A stretch of 64,000 nt of DNA, taken from contig JAJKFH010003493.1 of assembly GCA_023333565.1 (NCBI GenBank), forward strand, positions 372,001 to 436,000. Direction: 5' to 3'. The notes under the pieces are model-generated. The model saw only the letters and a program-made list of their open reading frames with translations. It was not told the DNA's origin and ran no database searches. Source of the stretch: Puffinus mauretanicus (Eukaryota > Chordata > Aves > Procellariiformes > Procellariidae). This document shows positions 38,794 through 52,790 of this stretch, piece by piece; position 1 is the stretch's first letter; each line of letters opens with the position of its first letter. A program made the translations under genes and the position numbers.

Positions 38794-40162
38794 TAATAAA
38801 AGCAAAACATACGCAATTTTCATTATAGTAGCAATGACACTTTAGTGACTTCTAATATGCTCATTCTGCATTCAGGCCTTGAACAGAGAAAATATTTAAG
38901 TCTGTGAGTAATTGTGATCACACTAATCAACTGCCCCTTTTATTTCAGTGGCCCTACTTTGGTGCTTATAATTACGCACACACTAAATCAGAGCCTCGGT
39001 AGATGGATATTTTTAAATTAGTAGCTCTAAACTCTTTCAAACAAGTCCCTTTACTGAGAAGAACCAAAAAACATTGGAGAACATCAGGGGAGCATCAGTG
39101 ATAGGTGAAGCTCAGAGGCTTCGATGAAATACATAAAGCATCACACCTGCAGCGATGCCTTTCCTGCCGCCTTCTCCTTCCTTCTTCCCAGTTTCTCCCA
39201 TTTAAACCAGGAGAGTGGGAACACACCATCAAGTGGCAGGACATCAGAATTCCTCTGCAATCTAGCCTGGTTGTAATGTGACTCGAGTAGGACCCATTAA
39301 AAGGAAAAATCAGTTTAACAGACAGTGCAATCGCCATGCATGCAAGTAATGACATTTGCTCTCATCTACAGTAAAAGAGAAAGGACAATGAGCTTCCTTC
39401 CCCAAGTATCTGTGTAGATACTTTTGCTGACAATCAAAAGCACTTAATGCATACGGATGATATTTCTCTGCACACACGTTTTATCACTGGGTAATCCCCA
39501 CCCACCCAAGCTTCAATGTCAGTCCCAGCTGAAGCAGCAGCCCCAAGTACCAGCACAGGGAACGGCCTCGACTGAGCCCCAGCACCGTGGGCACGTCCTG
39601 GAAATCAGCTCCATGCCACAGCCATGGCACAGCTGGGTAAAACTGCAGACAGTGGTAACCTCCAACAAATACACAGACACATGCATCTTAAAACATGCTG
39701 GCTGAAAGCATATTGAAATCTCTGGGCACTCCAGGGCCAAGGCAGAGGTAGATGTGACTGTGTAGCACATGTTTAGCTTTAGTATACCAAGAGCTCAGGA
39801 AATAACTCATGGTAATCTTGCACATTTTGAGCATTGGTAATGTAAAATTAAAAAAAAAAAAAGTTTAAAAAGGTCAAGGTAACATTCTTACTGCTTTACC
39901 CCACACCTCCAAGTTTACCATACACACTGAATGCACATAAGTGACATAAGGCTAGGACAATGTAAGCCAATAAAGTGCTATGTACTTTAATTATTAATTG
40001 TTATTATTATATATGTCTTAGCAGGGGATAATGAGTGAATGGTCTATTCTCACACCAACCTAATAAGCAAGAAAAAAAAACAAGTGGAAATATACCTTTG
40101 AAATACAAAGAACAATTTTCATTCTATTATAAGGTCTTTATCCTCACACAGAGGAAAGCACT

Positions 40163-40275
40163 GGGGGCCTAATTCTAATTTAAGCTTAAGACATTTTATC
40201 CCTCTCAGCCAGCTAAAAGGGGACCTAGAAGTGAACATGAATTACATTTACACTGATTTTTAAGGCCACAGCTAT
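40163..40275. repeat. Short old interspersed-repeat relic
   Basis: 'GGGGGCCTAATTCTAATTTA', then TTTTATCCCTCTCAGCC, then 'AAAAGGGGACCTAGAAGTGA' resembles the sauropsid GGGCCTGATTCTCATTTACAC repeat with its central CTCTGGCAGTG and GGGGGCCTAGAAGTG segments. Confidence 0.4.
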
Positions 40276-40814
40276 AAAAAAAAAAAAAAGTCCTCGGTAT
40301 ACCCAGCGAATTAGGCCATGGGATAGGTGGTCTCTCAAGCAAGAGCTGCTCAGACAATAGGCACAGACAGATGCCCAGATTCACAGCAGCATCCAGAGAG
40401 ATGCTTTAAGGGTGGGCAGCGAGGCAGCCGCACTCCACTTTGGAGGATGCTGATCTTCTCAGACCGGCAAGCACTGATATACTCCAAACCCTCTTCACTA
40501 ATAAATCTCAGCCACTGCAGCCCACAGTAATTTCCATGCATATCCAATACCCCAGAATACCGTCCGCAGAAAGATTACAAAATTGCCTGTACTAGGGCTG
40601 ATGACATCTTCTGGCCGATTGCCAGACTAAAAGCTCCAGGTCAGAAGAAAGCTTTGAATTCTTGTTTCCTGAGCCGATGAGTGTATGACTGATGGCAGAA
40701 GTATGCGTTTTGCCTCCAAATGAGCAAAGGGTCTGGTTCGTTAATCTCCACGTAATAACTGGAGTGAAAGAAATGAATGGCAACCTGATGATGATCCCAG
40801 ATACGGACAGCTTG

Positions 40815-41045
40815 CTACAGGATCTCGGACGATGCTGAGGGGGGCATTGCCTGGGGAGCTGTGCGCGCACCCGACGGCAGGAAATTTGGGCATGTTCTGA
40901 TGTCGGCCCCCTTCATGGCTGGGGGCAAAGCACTTAACTTCTCTGTCACGAGAGCCATGAGGAGCACCGCTTTCCAGAATGGCTCAAACCACCCTGACAC
41001 CAGCTGTAGAAATCTGGGAAAGATGTTTTGCCAACACAGCTGAGC
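40815..41045. other. GC-richer patch with open frames on both strands
   Basis: Both strands stay open for about 60 codons. The plus frame runs through MRAPDGRKFGHVLMSAPFMA. I do not recognise a protein, and there are no clear splice signals at both ends. Confidence 0.3.
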
Positions 41046-43080
41046 ACAGGACCTGCAGCGCTAGAAAAAAAGTATTAGGCAAAATCTACATGTTTTACTT
41101 CAAAAGGGAGCTGGAATTCAGGGCTGGCTTTGCCATTAATTTTTCAACTAACCAATGCAACCAACTCATTTTTCAATTCTCATGCTTCATTATTCAATGG
41201 GGAGTGTGGGGGGAATGAACTGGTTTGCAGATCATTCCAAGCAGCTTATTAATTTAGCATGGCTGGCTAATAGGATTTGTTTTCATCTTTGAAAAATGAA
41301 TGAAATTTCTCCTTTTTCATTATTTAAAAGTGAGAAATTAATGTGCTTAATTCTTACCCAGTCTCAGGAATGCACCCTTGTGCTTAAACCCTACCGTTGA
41401 GCTCTCTGAAACAGTGTCCCATGCAAGTGCGCACAGCTAAGCATGAATAATGAGATACCTTGGTCTTTCTTACTCAATAACCCAGAAATGGTGAACCAGA
41501 AGCCTCTTGGTTACTAAATGAACACCACTCCTCCTTCCAACATCCAACCTCCTTACACAAGGACGGTATTTATCTTCCCATGGCAACCACAGTACTCTTA
41601 TGTAGTTTTTCACTTGTTGCAAAGTTTAGTCTAAAGCATTTTTCTTCCAAAGCAAAACACTACTTAAAAAGACAAATTTCAAATATTTTTCACATACAAT
41701 TCCTTTTGGACAGGAATCACAGGCCCCAGATGCCAAGTTGTAGAGTCTGCTTTATTAGCAGCAGCTGGCTCCTTGGCAGGCTTCTGAGGCGGTTGGGCTT
41801 GTGGTTTTGGAGTGGCCTCAGAGCCTAGGATGCAGCTGGACAGCTATGCTAATGGACTAGCCAATTTGTTTGTATTCACCTTTGGCTATCCCAAATTTGT
41901 ACTCTTTTATCCACTTGAAAGTAAGGTCTTGGAAAGATTCCCCATTAACACCGATAGGTTGACTTCTCCTATTGCAGTGCATATTTTATATAAAAAAAAT
42001 GAGTTCGACACACAGTCCTGCATTAAAACATGCGTTATTTAAGCAATTGTGAACATACACTATCCATTTTGCTCTGAACGGAGTGTTTTGCAGCTGCTAG
42101 ATTCATCTCACTTAGAGCCCAATTGCTACAAAATTCCCTTAGCTCCTGATTGAGAGGATAAAATAAGGCAAAGTAAATACAAATAAATTGTGCAAATATC
42201 AGTTTACAGCTCCCACTAGCAAAACACTGTTCTCTCTACACCCTACTGTACAAAGGAGTAATTTTTGAGAACTGGAGGGTTCTTACTGGCCAATTATAGT
42301 AATGATAAGAGGATGCCCCCAACTTACCGGCCTGCTGATGGGATTTTGGAGCTGATTGAATGGCCAATCTCATATTAAGCAAAAGACAATCATCACAGTT
42401 GAAGAGAAAACAGAGACATAGGGCAAATATAATACAAAGAATTAGATAAAAGCTACAGCAACTCTTCTGCCTTCGGCTGGCTTCCTCAGTGAGGTAAGCT
42501 GTATTTCTCGTCCATACCCAGGTGAAACAGAAAAGCGAATAGAAGATGAACATTGAACTGACAACACAGAAACCTTCTGTATTTTAGAAAGGCTGCAGTC
42601 AGGGCAGCTTGAGTCATAATTTTCTTCCTGAGTTTGCAGGGCATTCACTGGTCTTGCAGAATCCAGCCATGACTATTGTCTAGCTCCCGTCCGGCCAAAG
42701 AAGGCCTGGAAGACAGTGCTCTTCTTGGATGCTTCCCTACATAGGCAGACCTTTCCCTAGACATCTAACAGAAAACAAACAGACGTAATAGTGGACATAT
42801 TTTCTAACCTCTCTGCACAGTGACAAAGCTTCCTGGACCGTTTCTGTAGAAGCAACAACCCACTGCTTGGCAATGTTTTTCATTTGTAAAGGAATGACCT
42901 GAGAAAATGTAAGCAAACTCAAAAGATGAAGACAGACAGGAAAGTTCAAAGTCTGCTCCATCACAGTCCTTTCAATCAGGAAAACCAGAACACACCTCAA
43001 GAGGATTTTGAGTTCTCTGAATCCCTTCCAAGGCCTTTAAAAGTGATTTGCTGAATACAAGATGACCGGTGAGTCAGAGC

Positions 43081-43240
43081 TGCTGGGTTACGCTCTCTGT
43101 ACTGCCACTATATCACTGTGCTACCCCAAGCAAGTCATTTAGATTCCTTATGTCTCAGTTTACCAATCTGTAATGATTCTTCCTTACCTTTTCAAGGCTT
43201 ATATAATGCTCTGCGATTACTGGATGAAAGACGCTTTTGA
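43081..43240 (+). mobile_element. MIR-like tRNA-derived SINE relic
   Basis: The order 'CCAAGCAAGTCATTTAGATT', 'ATGTCTCAGTTTACCAATCT' plus GTAATGA, 'CTTCCTTACCTTTTCAAGGC', then TTATATAATGCTCTGCGATTACTGG and GATGAAAGACGCT follows the MIR core and 3' region of amniotes (GGGCAAGTCACTTAACCTC, then GCCTCAGTTTCCTCATCTG, then GGATGAAAGGCGCTATATAA). The A/B-box promoter head is not recognisable. Confidence 0.75.
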
Positions 43241-46200
43241 GGACTGCAATATTAGTTAAAGATGGGGAAAACATTATTAAAATTAAACTTAACAACCAAA
43301 GCTATTCCTAATTCTTTTGCAGATAAAAATGATTTCTGCATACAATGATTTTGCTACCCTGTATCTAAACTGAATGAACAAAATAATTTTAAAGCTTAAA
43401 TAGAATGCCAATCCAATTAGCTTTCTCCTTAAAAATATTTTTTTTTTAAACTTAGAATTATTCAATCACAGTGCTCTCTTGCTCATCCTTCTTGTATACA
43501 TTGAATTTTTTTTTGTTTCATTCTATTCCAAACAATATCTTTAATCCATAGGAAAAAGGTGTCATTGTGTTTTGCTTACCTTTTCTTTTCACACAGCAAA
43601 AAAATCACTTGTGAAAAATTACAATTATGGGGGGAGGCGGGAAACCAAAAAACCCACAAAAAAAACAAAACAACCTAGTCCTCCAATAGGCACAGTAGTC
43701 ATTCAACAGTCAGATTAAAATTGGCATTTGATGGGTCAATAAGATACTTTGAGATCTTTGTTTCACATACAAAGCTTTTGAAATTAATATGCTAAATACT
43801 CCTGGGGTTTACAATTCCCTTGAACCCAGCACAAAGCGCAACAGCTCCATAAAGCATAAGCTCAGAAAGAATTTCGTTCAATTTTCTCTGTTCTAAAATA
43901 CTTCTCTTCCAAATCATGACTACCTCGCTTTTAGCATTTTATAAGCACCTACAGGTAGACAATACATAGGAAGCAAAGCATCCACGGGAAGAGGAAGAAG
44001 TCCTGGACAGTATCTGCAAAGTATGTCTCATTTTATACAATCTTCTGCATTAAAACCAACCAACCAAAAAACCAACAGCAATTCACTCTTCTTGGCTATC
44101 TTTAAGAGCACTGAGAGTTCAGCAATCATTAGCCAGGGTGACATACACCAGAAGCCTGAATATTTTCTCACTGATCACAGTATCTTACATTTCCACTAAA
44201 AGTGACTGAAATATGTCAATATGTACACCACCCATTTCCCACCATTACCAATGGGAAACTTCAAAAGCAAACTGGTCAGCTGGAAAGCGGCTTATTTTGA
44301 AGTATGATGAAGTTTAAATAACAAAGTGGATTAGAGTACATATCATTAGGATAGACTGATGGTCATCTCACCTGAGGATGAGCAGGCCCCAGCAAAAACC
44401 AGTCCAAGACAAGAGAATGGCACAGAGATGAAGAGCATCTTTTGCAGACTGAGAACGGCCTGGCCCTCGCTGCCCCCCTGGCTTTTGGTCTCTAAATAGA
44501 CACAAGCTGCCGAGCCGCCAAATTCAGCTCTTCGCCCTCGCCTCCCTACATGTTGCTATACCAAAGATAAAACTACTCATCCCTCATAAGCGATTTTCTG
44601 TTTATCCATGGACTGTCTGTCACTCTGAATGAACTATGGTAGCTTCCCTGAATTTAGGGTTTCTCGCATCCAGGCAGGAGGGTACAATTTAGTCTTTAGC
44701 ATAAAAAGCCAAAGACTAGGAATAAGAGCTATGTCTCCAAATAAATATTTTCCAGAGCGGAAAATAACCTTCACAGCCCTGTCTCCTCCCATTTATTTCA
44801 TGGCAGGAGGTTCCCGTGACAGACCATTCCTGTGGCATTATTTATTTCTCAGCAAGGGAAAAGAAGAATTCTTTCTATAGATAAAGTATTTTGGCACTTT
44901 GGCAAACTCGTAAACAATAACCTATATTCTTTGACATAAATTAGTGTTATTGCTTCATTATCCAATCCACTCATATTTTATTGATGTACTGAGACTAAAT
45001 GTGAACAGAATTTAGAACTTAAAAATACTAAATCCAGGCAATCTGGACGGTAAAACATTGCAAATCCCCTAATAAGAATATTCTAAAGCACAGGTCAAAA
45101 TATGACAGCAATTATTGCCTGTGATACAACAACTTCATGGTAGAAAAAAAGGGGGGGAAAAATAACAAATTTAAGCAGAAATTATTATTTGTGTTTACAT
45201 TTCCACGTAGCCGATTTTTGGGCTATAATGATGAGTTGTCATCCATTTGAAGGTTAAGAATAAAAATGTGGATCAAAAGGCTGATACTTAACTTTCCAAA
45301 TGTTTGCAAAAACAAACACGTTTTTGGTTCTGAGAAACTAAATTTACTCTCTGGGTATTTGTTTACATGTGGCAGACTAAAAGCGTCTTGGAAATGAGAT
45401 GTAGGAGGCACATGCTTCATCGCATTGCTTTTCTGCACACAGTCCACACATACCACAGCATCAACACTAGTGCGAGAACCTGAGTGTAATAAAAGCCCAT
45501 CACATAAAACTGAACTTAAAGCACAGAACAAAACTAAAACATCAATATCATCTCTTTCCTCTCCACTTGAGAATTTGGTGAGCAGAGATCAGAAACAGAT
45601 GTCTTTTCATTTTGCAGAACGAAAGCCCAGCCAAAAAAGTTTTTCAAAATCCAACCCAAGTTTCCTCAGTTTGTCTTTCTTATGGAAGAACGAAGTGGGA
45701 AATCTGCCACTGTTGACACAAGCATTGGTGGGATGGAGGAGCCAGGGGTGGCAGAGCTCCTCAAGAATGGCCCCCATCATGTCCCCATGTTCCCACAACA
45801 ATCTTTTGTAGATGTGTATGGGGAACCTCTGCCCCCTCCACCCAGTGCTATATAAAGATGAGCTGTGCCTCCCCTCCTGCAGCTAAAGGAATTCGTGGAA
45901 CACAGAGTTTGGGAAAGGTTTGTCCCAAAGATAACAGCATGACACCATCAGGACAGAATTTGGGGCATTCCACAATAGCCAGAGTTGATGTTTTCTTCGG
46001 GGCCCCTTGGGCTACAGCAACGCGCTGCTCCCAGGCCGGGAGCCAGAGGATGCCCACAGAAGATATGAGCCATCACAAACCTCACCACATTTTTTGCTTC
46101 CAGTGCAAACTCCTCTAACAAGTTCATGATAGCAAATAGCTTTTAAAAAAATTGCCCATACAAATCATTACAGTTGATACCTAATTCCTCTCCTAGGAAG

Positions 46201-46319
46201 GAACCAATCTCACAAGACTGATGTCTGTAATGTTGTTTAAAGGACAGCTAGAAAGGCCTCTGAAGTAAGCTGATACAGCTGGGACAAGGACCTGATGGTA
46301 GCAGCTAGGATTTAGGTGT
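43241..46319. other. Intron without recognised features
   Basis: AT-rich intron 1 sequence following the MIR-like relic. Nothing further supported. Confidence 0.6.
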
Positions 46320-46490
46320 CAGCCTATGGGGGTAGTTGGCCAAGGCGGTGCTGGGCACCCTCATGCTTGTGACAGCCCTGAATCCTGCGCCACAAAAGGC
46401 CGAGGGAGGCAGGGAAGCCGGGGTGGCCACGCGTGGGGCTCACTGTGGGCAGCGCGCTGCAGGAGGCAGCTGGGTCTGCAACCCCATGCT
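46320..46490. other. GC-rich patch with CpGs
   Basis: Sequence such as GGCCACGCGTGGGG and GGGCAGCGCGCTGCAG, with a CACGCGTG palindrome, lies in AT-rich intron. Function unknown. Confidence 0.35.
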
Positions 46491-49034
46491 AGGAACCTCT
46501 CTGTCCCATTCTAAGTACTTCTCTACATCCTTAAAATGAGTTGTCTATGTGAAAGAGCGAGTTTTATATGAAGTCACCATTACACGAGCTAGGAAACTGT
46601 TTAGGTTCACATAAAGACTGCAGTGAAGAAACGGGTCTGCAAGCCTTAAAGGAACTTGGTAATACATTTGCATCAGGACAAGGCCAGCTTTGAGCACCCA
46701 CTACCAACATCCCAGGAGCACACAAAATGTTAGGTACCTGGGAAGGTGAGCAAGATTTACCATGACACATTTGGGGATTTAAGCACTTCCCTTTTCAGCT
46801 AGGGTCACTAAGTGCTTAAATTCATATGCTAAGGAAATTCAATACAGATAAACACTCTCCACTTTGTTACTGTAGACTCTGGTGTCTTATAAAAACTCCA
46901 TTTTCTCTAGATTTCATGCGTCAGAGATGGGAGGTAGTGTGGGAAATGCTATTTAATTTTTGTTGATTTAACAAGCATCTACTATAATCTACATTTAAAT
47001 TTTCTTCCAGACATCAATCAAATCCACTTGAGGCAAAATTTACTAAATAAACTAAATAATTAATGCAAAAATAGAGAACCTCTTTATTCTATTTTTGGAA
47101 TTTTCAGAATTACACTCAATTTATTTACACTCATTTCTACCTTTTTCCTTAAAATTCAACTTCCTATAAATAATACTGGTTTCGAGGATGAATTTACTCA
47201 AGCATGCTATGTGTAAAAAAACCCAACACTGCTGTCTTCTTGAATCTATGAAATAAAATAGTTCCATATTTTGTTTCCATTCATACTCTTCTTGTTAGGA
47301 AATCATATGTACCTTAGACTGAATTGAAGCCTGAGCGCTAAATCCTCAGGATACATCCAATGTTCACACCCCATGCAGACTGAGACAAAGGTCCAAACTG
47401 ACCAGCCCACCCTCAGGGGTATTTGACCACCTGTGTAACTAGATGTCATAGCAGTTACTGCCTACCACGCACTTTGTTGTCATGACTGGAGGTCCTGGTA
47501 ACGCCCACAGGACTACTAAATAATGAAAGTCTCCTCCTAAATTTTATGATACTTAAAGTCGTTGGAAAATGACAACTTTATCTTAGCAGCTAGTGAGATT
47601 TTGACATCTGTTTTCGCTAGAATGTAAATAACATCATGAACTTCTTTGAAAAGTAAAAAAAACTTCAGAAAGTCCACTTTGCTTCAAAATCAATGAATAT
47701 GAATATACATAACCCTGCCCTGCTGGTTAGATATACAAAAGACCTATCACTTCTTACACTGTAATCCAGTATTTTTCAACAAGTCCTTTCCCTTCTAATT
47801 CCTACTTCTTTCTTCAACATTTCCACCATCTCTGTTTTTTAGCACTTCTCAGAGCAAGGGGAAAAAAGAAAAAAAAAAGTCTAAATTTACTATGGTAGAA
47901 GTTCTCAGTCTCTTCCCATTTCTTCAACAACAGATTGTGCTTCTGTGCTTGTCCGAAGTTTCAAATGTCATTTGACTCATGCACTCAGAAATGTTGACTC
48001 AATTAAAATATCCATGCAAAACTAAATTGCAGTTTGGTAAAAGTAACCTACCCTTTTCTTTCTGTGATATACTTAGAATGGCTCATAACCAGTGCAGAAA
48101 TTTAATTTCATTGTGACAGCTTCCTTTTCTCAGTTCCTTAAAATCATCATTATTTTCTGCTAAATGTTGTGGGATATATACACAGATTCAGCTGAACATG
48201 TTTTGCCCAAACCATTTTGGGCTTCGTGCCATGCACTTTTCCATACTGTGCATAACAATATGAAGAACCTTGTGTGCTCGGAGCTCAAAGGTGAAAAGCC
48301 TTGCAATGTGGGGACTCAGCTGCTTTGTTACACATCTGTGTAAAATCCAAGGGAACACTAATTGGGATAATGAGGTACTCCTGTTGCAAACAATATTCAG
48401 AGTAACAGGATATATATGTTAAAATTCCTGAAACAAACCAGAAAGTTTAAAAAAAAAAACAACAAAAACAAACAAAAGAGATTCTGAAACATTCATCTGT
48501 ATTTACTATGTTTTTCATCCAAATTATATATTTCTTGATAAACAAGAGCTTAAATTTCCTTCTGCACTGCAACATTGCCTCCAATCTCTTCTGTTAGCTT
48601 TCTGGCTTTTTGACCTTGTAATATTCTTATTCAAGCTGATTTATTTTTTAAGTCTGCATTTTTTCTCTGGAAAGAATACGTATTTGAAGTCATTTCAAAT
48701 GTTAAATCAGGATAACTAAAATAAGAAAGAAAGTCTCCTTAATACATTTCCTTAATAAATGTTGTACCAAGCTTTAGAACAGAAGCTTGAAGAACGTTAG
48801 CATGTAACAATAAGGTCTATATTTCAAATTAGATACATCGAAATATTCTAAAAAAGTCTTAATAGCTCTTAATAGCACTGTCTTAAGACTCATGTGCATG
48901 AAATGAGAAAAAAAAAAGGAAATTTAAATCTAAAATGAAAGATAATTTACATCATAAACCACAACAGGGAAGACTGACAACTACAATCACTTCTAATAAA
49001 ACAGTAATCAGATCGTAACAGTAACATACCACGT
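46491..49034. other. Intron without recognised features
   Basis: AT-rich sequence up to the CR1 copy. Short A runs only. Confidence 0.6.
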
Positions 49035-49985
49035 TACCAGCTGGAGCAGAAATTGGTTAGGAATACCAGGGCAATAACGTTGTCTATGGGCACATTGAAA
49101 GCAAAAGGAAGACTAAGGAGAACATTTGCCCACTGCTGAATAGGGCAGAGGACTAGTGACAAAGGACACGGAAGAGATGGAGGCACTTGGTGCTTTCTTT
49201 GCCTCAGTCTCCACTGGCAAAGTCTGCTGCCAGGCCTCTCAGGTCTCTCTGACAAGTAGTAGGGCCTGGGGTGAGAGGCGCTGCCCCAGAAGAGGAGCAT
49301 TAAGTTAGAAACTACTCCAGGAAGCCAGTTACAGGTTACTCAACACCGACCGCAGGGGACAACAACCGCAAGGGAGCCGGACGATGTCACCGTGAAGCTG
49401 CTCTCTCTCTCTCTCATCTTTGAAAGGCTGTGGCAACCGGAGGCATCAGGATATTCCTGATGACTGGAATAAAGGCAAACGTTACACCTGTCTTCAAAAG
49501 AGGGAGGATCTGGGGAACTGCAGGCTGGCGACAGCCTGGCAAAAACTAAAGAGCAAAGCCTCCCGGGAGCTGTGTCTAAGCACCTGAGGGACAAGAAGGT
49601 GACTAAAAGCAGCCAGCATGGATGAGCAAGGGCAAATAACACTTGGTCAACTTGCTTGCCCTTCTGTGTTGAGACAACTGTTCTACAGATCAGGGGAGAG
49701 AAGTGGGTGTTATTTACCTTGCCTTTAGCAAGGCTTGCTAAAAGGTCCTTGAGGAAGGTATGAGTCTGAGTGATGACAAGGAGGATAAAAAACTGGCTGG
49801 AAGATTGGGCTCGAAGAGGAGCTGTCAATGGTTCGAAGCCTAACCGGCAGCAAGGCACAACCAGAAGATTGATACTGCAGCCAGCCATGCAGTGCCATCA
49901 CCAACAAGCCGGACAATGGGAGGGAGTACACCCTCACTGAGATTGCAGGTAACACCGAGCTGGGGGGAGCAGTTTGCTGACTGGA
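49035..49985 (+). mobile_element. CR1 LINE fragment (ORF2, endonuclease-RT spacer into RT)
   Basis: This stretch follows CR1 ORF2 in order. It begins with a 'GAGATGGAGGCACTTGG...TTCTTTGCCTC' spacer near 49170-49205. Next is the in-frame RT start ANVTPVFKRG at 49475-49504, and then an 'AGCCAGCATGGATGAGCAAG' segment near 49613. A 'TTTACCTTGCCTTTAGCAAG' segment at about 49713 matches the VYLDFSK region. A 'GGAGTACACCCTCACTGAGA' segment near 49924 ends with the 'GAGCTGGGGGGAG' motif. Both ends are truncated and the frame is broken by indels. It is more similar to avian CR1 consensus than the other copies, so it is probably younger. A chance antisense frame of 182 codons runs through it. Confidence 0.9.
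49401..49415. repeat. (CT)7 microsatellite inside CR1
   Basis: CTCTCTCTCTCTCTC lies inside the CR1 copy at 49 kb. Confidence 0.9.
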
Positions 49986-52790
49986 GAAAAGGGCTGCCTC
50001 AAAATATTATTATCAGTATGTCCAATGCTATAAGAAAGAACTGCTTAACACAAAACTCTTTCACCTCACGCATTACGTGTGTTAAAAACCCTCCAAGTTT
50101 ACTTACAGAGCAAATGTCTACTAAGTGATTTCTGCAGGTGCAGATACATCCTATAATCAAATTCAACTGCACACAAAGGATTTACTAAAACTGAGACATC
50201 TGAACTTTATTCCTTTGCTATGCTTTGACCTCAAGTTTAGTTCATTTGCTAAAGTCATTATTAAACAACAACGTTCCACACAGATTTCAGCAGCAGTAGT
50301 ATTTACATTAATGCAATATCCTTGGGTTAAAGGAATTAGAAATGCTGAAAATCCTGTTCCTCGGCTTCTTTGAAGATCTACAGTGTAGTCTAAGGAAACA
50401 CTGTCTAAGAAAAAACAGTACCATTTTAAAAGCAGTCTGTTTCTCAGTCATTTGAAATGAAATAAACTGGCAGGTTTTTAAAGATCTCTGAGACTAAAGT
50501 TACACAATTAATGCCACTGCCAGCTGCCATCAGCTCAATTTTGGTAAGATTTTGAATTAAATGCAAGCCCAGTTATAACAAATAGATTGTACCTTCTTTT
50601 TTTTTCCCCCTACTTCTTGAAACAGGGAAGGCAACCTCACACCTCCCGCATCATAAAAAGGAATAGCTTTCAATGAGCAGTGTACTCGGACCAGATACTC
50701 AGTTGGCACAATCTCAGACATAAAACGTCACACACAAGAGATCTAAAGTGGTAATTGCACCTTAAGACTCAATTTTTGGGAATTCAGCCCAAAAAAACTT
50801 GAAAAATAACTTCTTCGGTGATCTTACAACTGTGTACTGAACAGTGTACTGAAAGACATCAGCAGATACGCTGCAGGACTCCAAGGTGTGTCTGAGGGCA
50901 GCTGCAGGACTGAATCCTACTTACAACACAAGGAACTAAACTATCACTAAATACCTGTGTAAAGGCTGGGGTCTTGTGGAAAGCAGAACATATCTAATCA
51001 AGTATTTAAATGACCATGTGGTAATGACTACTCACACAGGATCCAAATTCAGTCTGCACAGACTCATAAGTCCAACACTTCCTAACTTCTGACTCCTTGA
51101 CTGTATAACCTTAACTTCTTTTTACATAATTAACAGAGTCTGATAACAGAAGCTGACAATTACTTTACATAAGAAACGCCACATTTGGGGAAAACAAATA
51201 GCCCACCTAGCAGAGAGCTTTACATTTGGGAGTTGTTAATAACAGGTGTTTTGGGAAATGGTATAAGACACACAAGCAGAGAGTAATTATTCCCAGTCCA
51301 CCTTTCACTTTGGGACTTCCCAACCAGAGGCTGCATGGGGACCATCAACCTAACACACACCAAAGGTCCTACCTCTTCCATGATCTGACCCATTTAGACT
51401 TTAGTCCTCTAAAAACCTCTCTGTGGGAATCACTTTTAGAATTTAATTTGATATTAAAGAAAAAATCAATAAATCCTTTTATTTTAAATCTGCCACCAAA
51501 ACCATGTAATTGGTGCTGCTTCCCCCCATTCTTGTTTTACAAGGAAATTTTTGCAGTGGTTCTTTTTCCACCTTCTTCCCACCATTCAGAATATTTTATG
51601 TGAAACTCTGTCGTACTGTATCCCATGTCTTACATGGATAATCCTCAAAAACATGAGGAGGTGGCAGCCACCCAGTCAGGGGGATTGCTATCACATCTTT
51701 TTGCAAGTAAATAGAAACATCGTTGACACAGCGATGCATGTGCCAAAATACAAAGTCAGATTATTAGAAGTGCTAGATTTTTTTAGCACACTTTGAAAAA
51801 CAAATGTCTATATTCAAAAAGATTTATTCTTAGGGATTCCTCCTAAAAGGAAAATGAGAAAAAGGGAATCCTAGACTAAAAATATATAGATACTCTTTTA
51901 ACTCTACTGGTGTTAAATATCTGTGTTACCCCACATATGCCTAATACTTTGTTTGCAATGGCTTGCCGCTAGATTTCTGTTCTCGAACCTGGGCTAATGC
52001 AGTTCTTGCAGGGCAAAAAGTCCTTCCATGAAGGAAATAACCTGTTATCACGCTATTATGTATTTCACTGAGGACCATTTATCATTACAGTTCCTTCATC
52101 CTACCACCCCCAACAGATGAAACTCTGCTGCAAAGGAGGAAATACATGCAGAAACATGGCATCCCTGGAGGGACCCTGCCATGGCTTTCTGTTGCCATAC
52201 AGATCCCGGCTCGCCCTGCCCCGTCTCTGGCTCCCCACGCTCAACACCTCACCCCACTCCCAACACATCTGGAAGAGCCTCTGCAGCCAGCAGACCTTTG
52301 ACAATCCGCTGGTCTGGCAAGGATGATCGCAATTTAAAAGTTCTTTTGCGGGCTGTATACTGAGGGTTTCTGAGCTACAAGTGGCCTCCTGGCATCCTCC
52401 CCATTTCTCCTCCTCCCCCCTTCTAAACAGCAGCTGCATAACGATGCCTGAGAACATCTGGAAGGACAGGAGTTGTTCAGGCTCTGATGGGGAAATAGGC
52501 AAGTACAGGTGAGGGTCAATATGCAGAGCGATTCCTGCACTTAGTAACATAGCTCTGAAAAATATGGCAATGGCTATGAAGTTACACATACACGTTCATT
52601 ACACTTTTCTGTCTCCTTATCATACATTTCTTCAGCAAAGAAACAGTTTTTCTTCTCTCATTAATGCTTTTTACGATCTTTAGCTTCTGCAGGAAGCTAA
52701 CTAGCACATTAACACAAACCAGGAAAGCAAGACTTTGAAATATTCCCCGCCCCCCCCCAATGCCAGCAAGTACAATGACACACAGTATAG
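49986..52790. other. Intron, little recognised
   Basis: A chance 162-codon minus-strand frame crosses 52101-52589 in a GC-richer part. No exon or repeat is supported. Confidence 0.55.

Noticed and set aside
49340..49888. 182-codon minus-strand open frame
   Set aside because: It is the antisense of a CR1 ORF2 fragment, so an open frame there is a by-product of the LINE coding strand.
52101..52589. 162-codon minus-strand open frame
   Set aside because: No recognisable domain or splice context. Composition is compatible with a chance frame in a GC-richer stretch.
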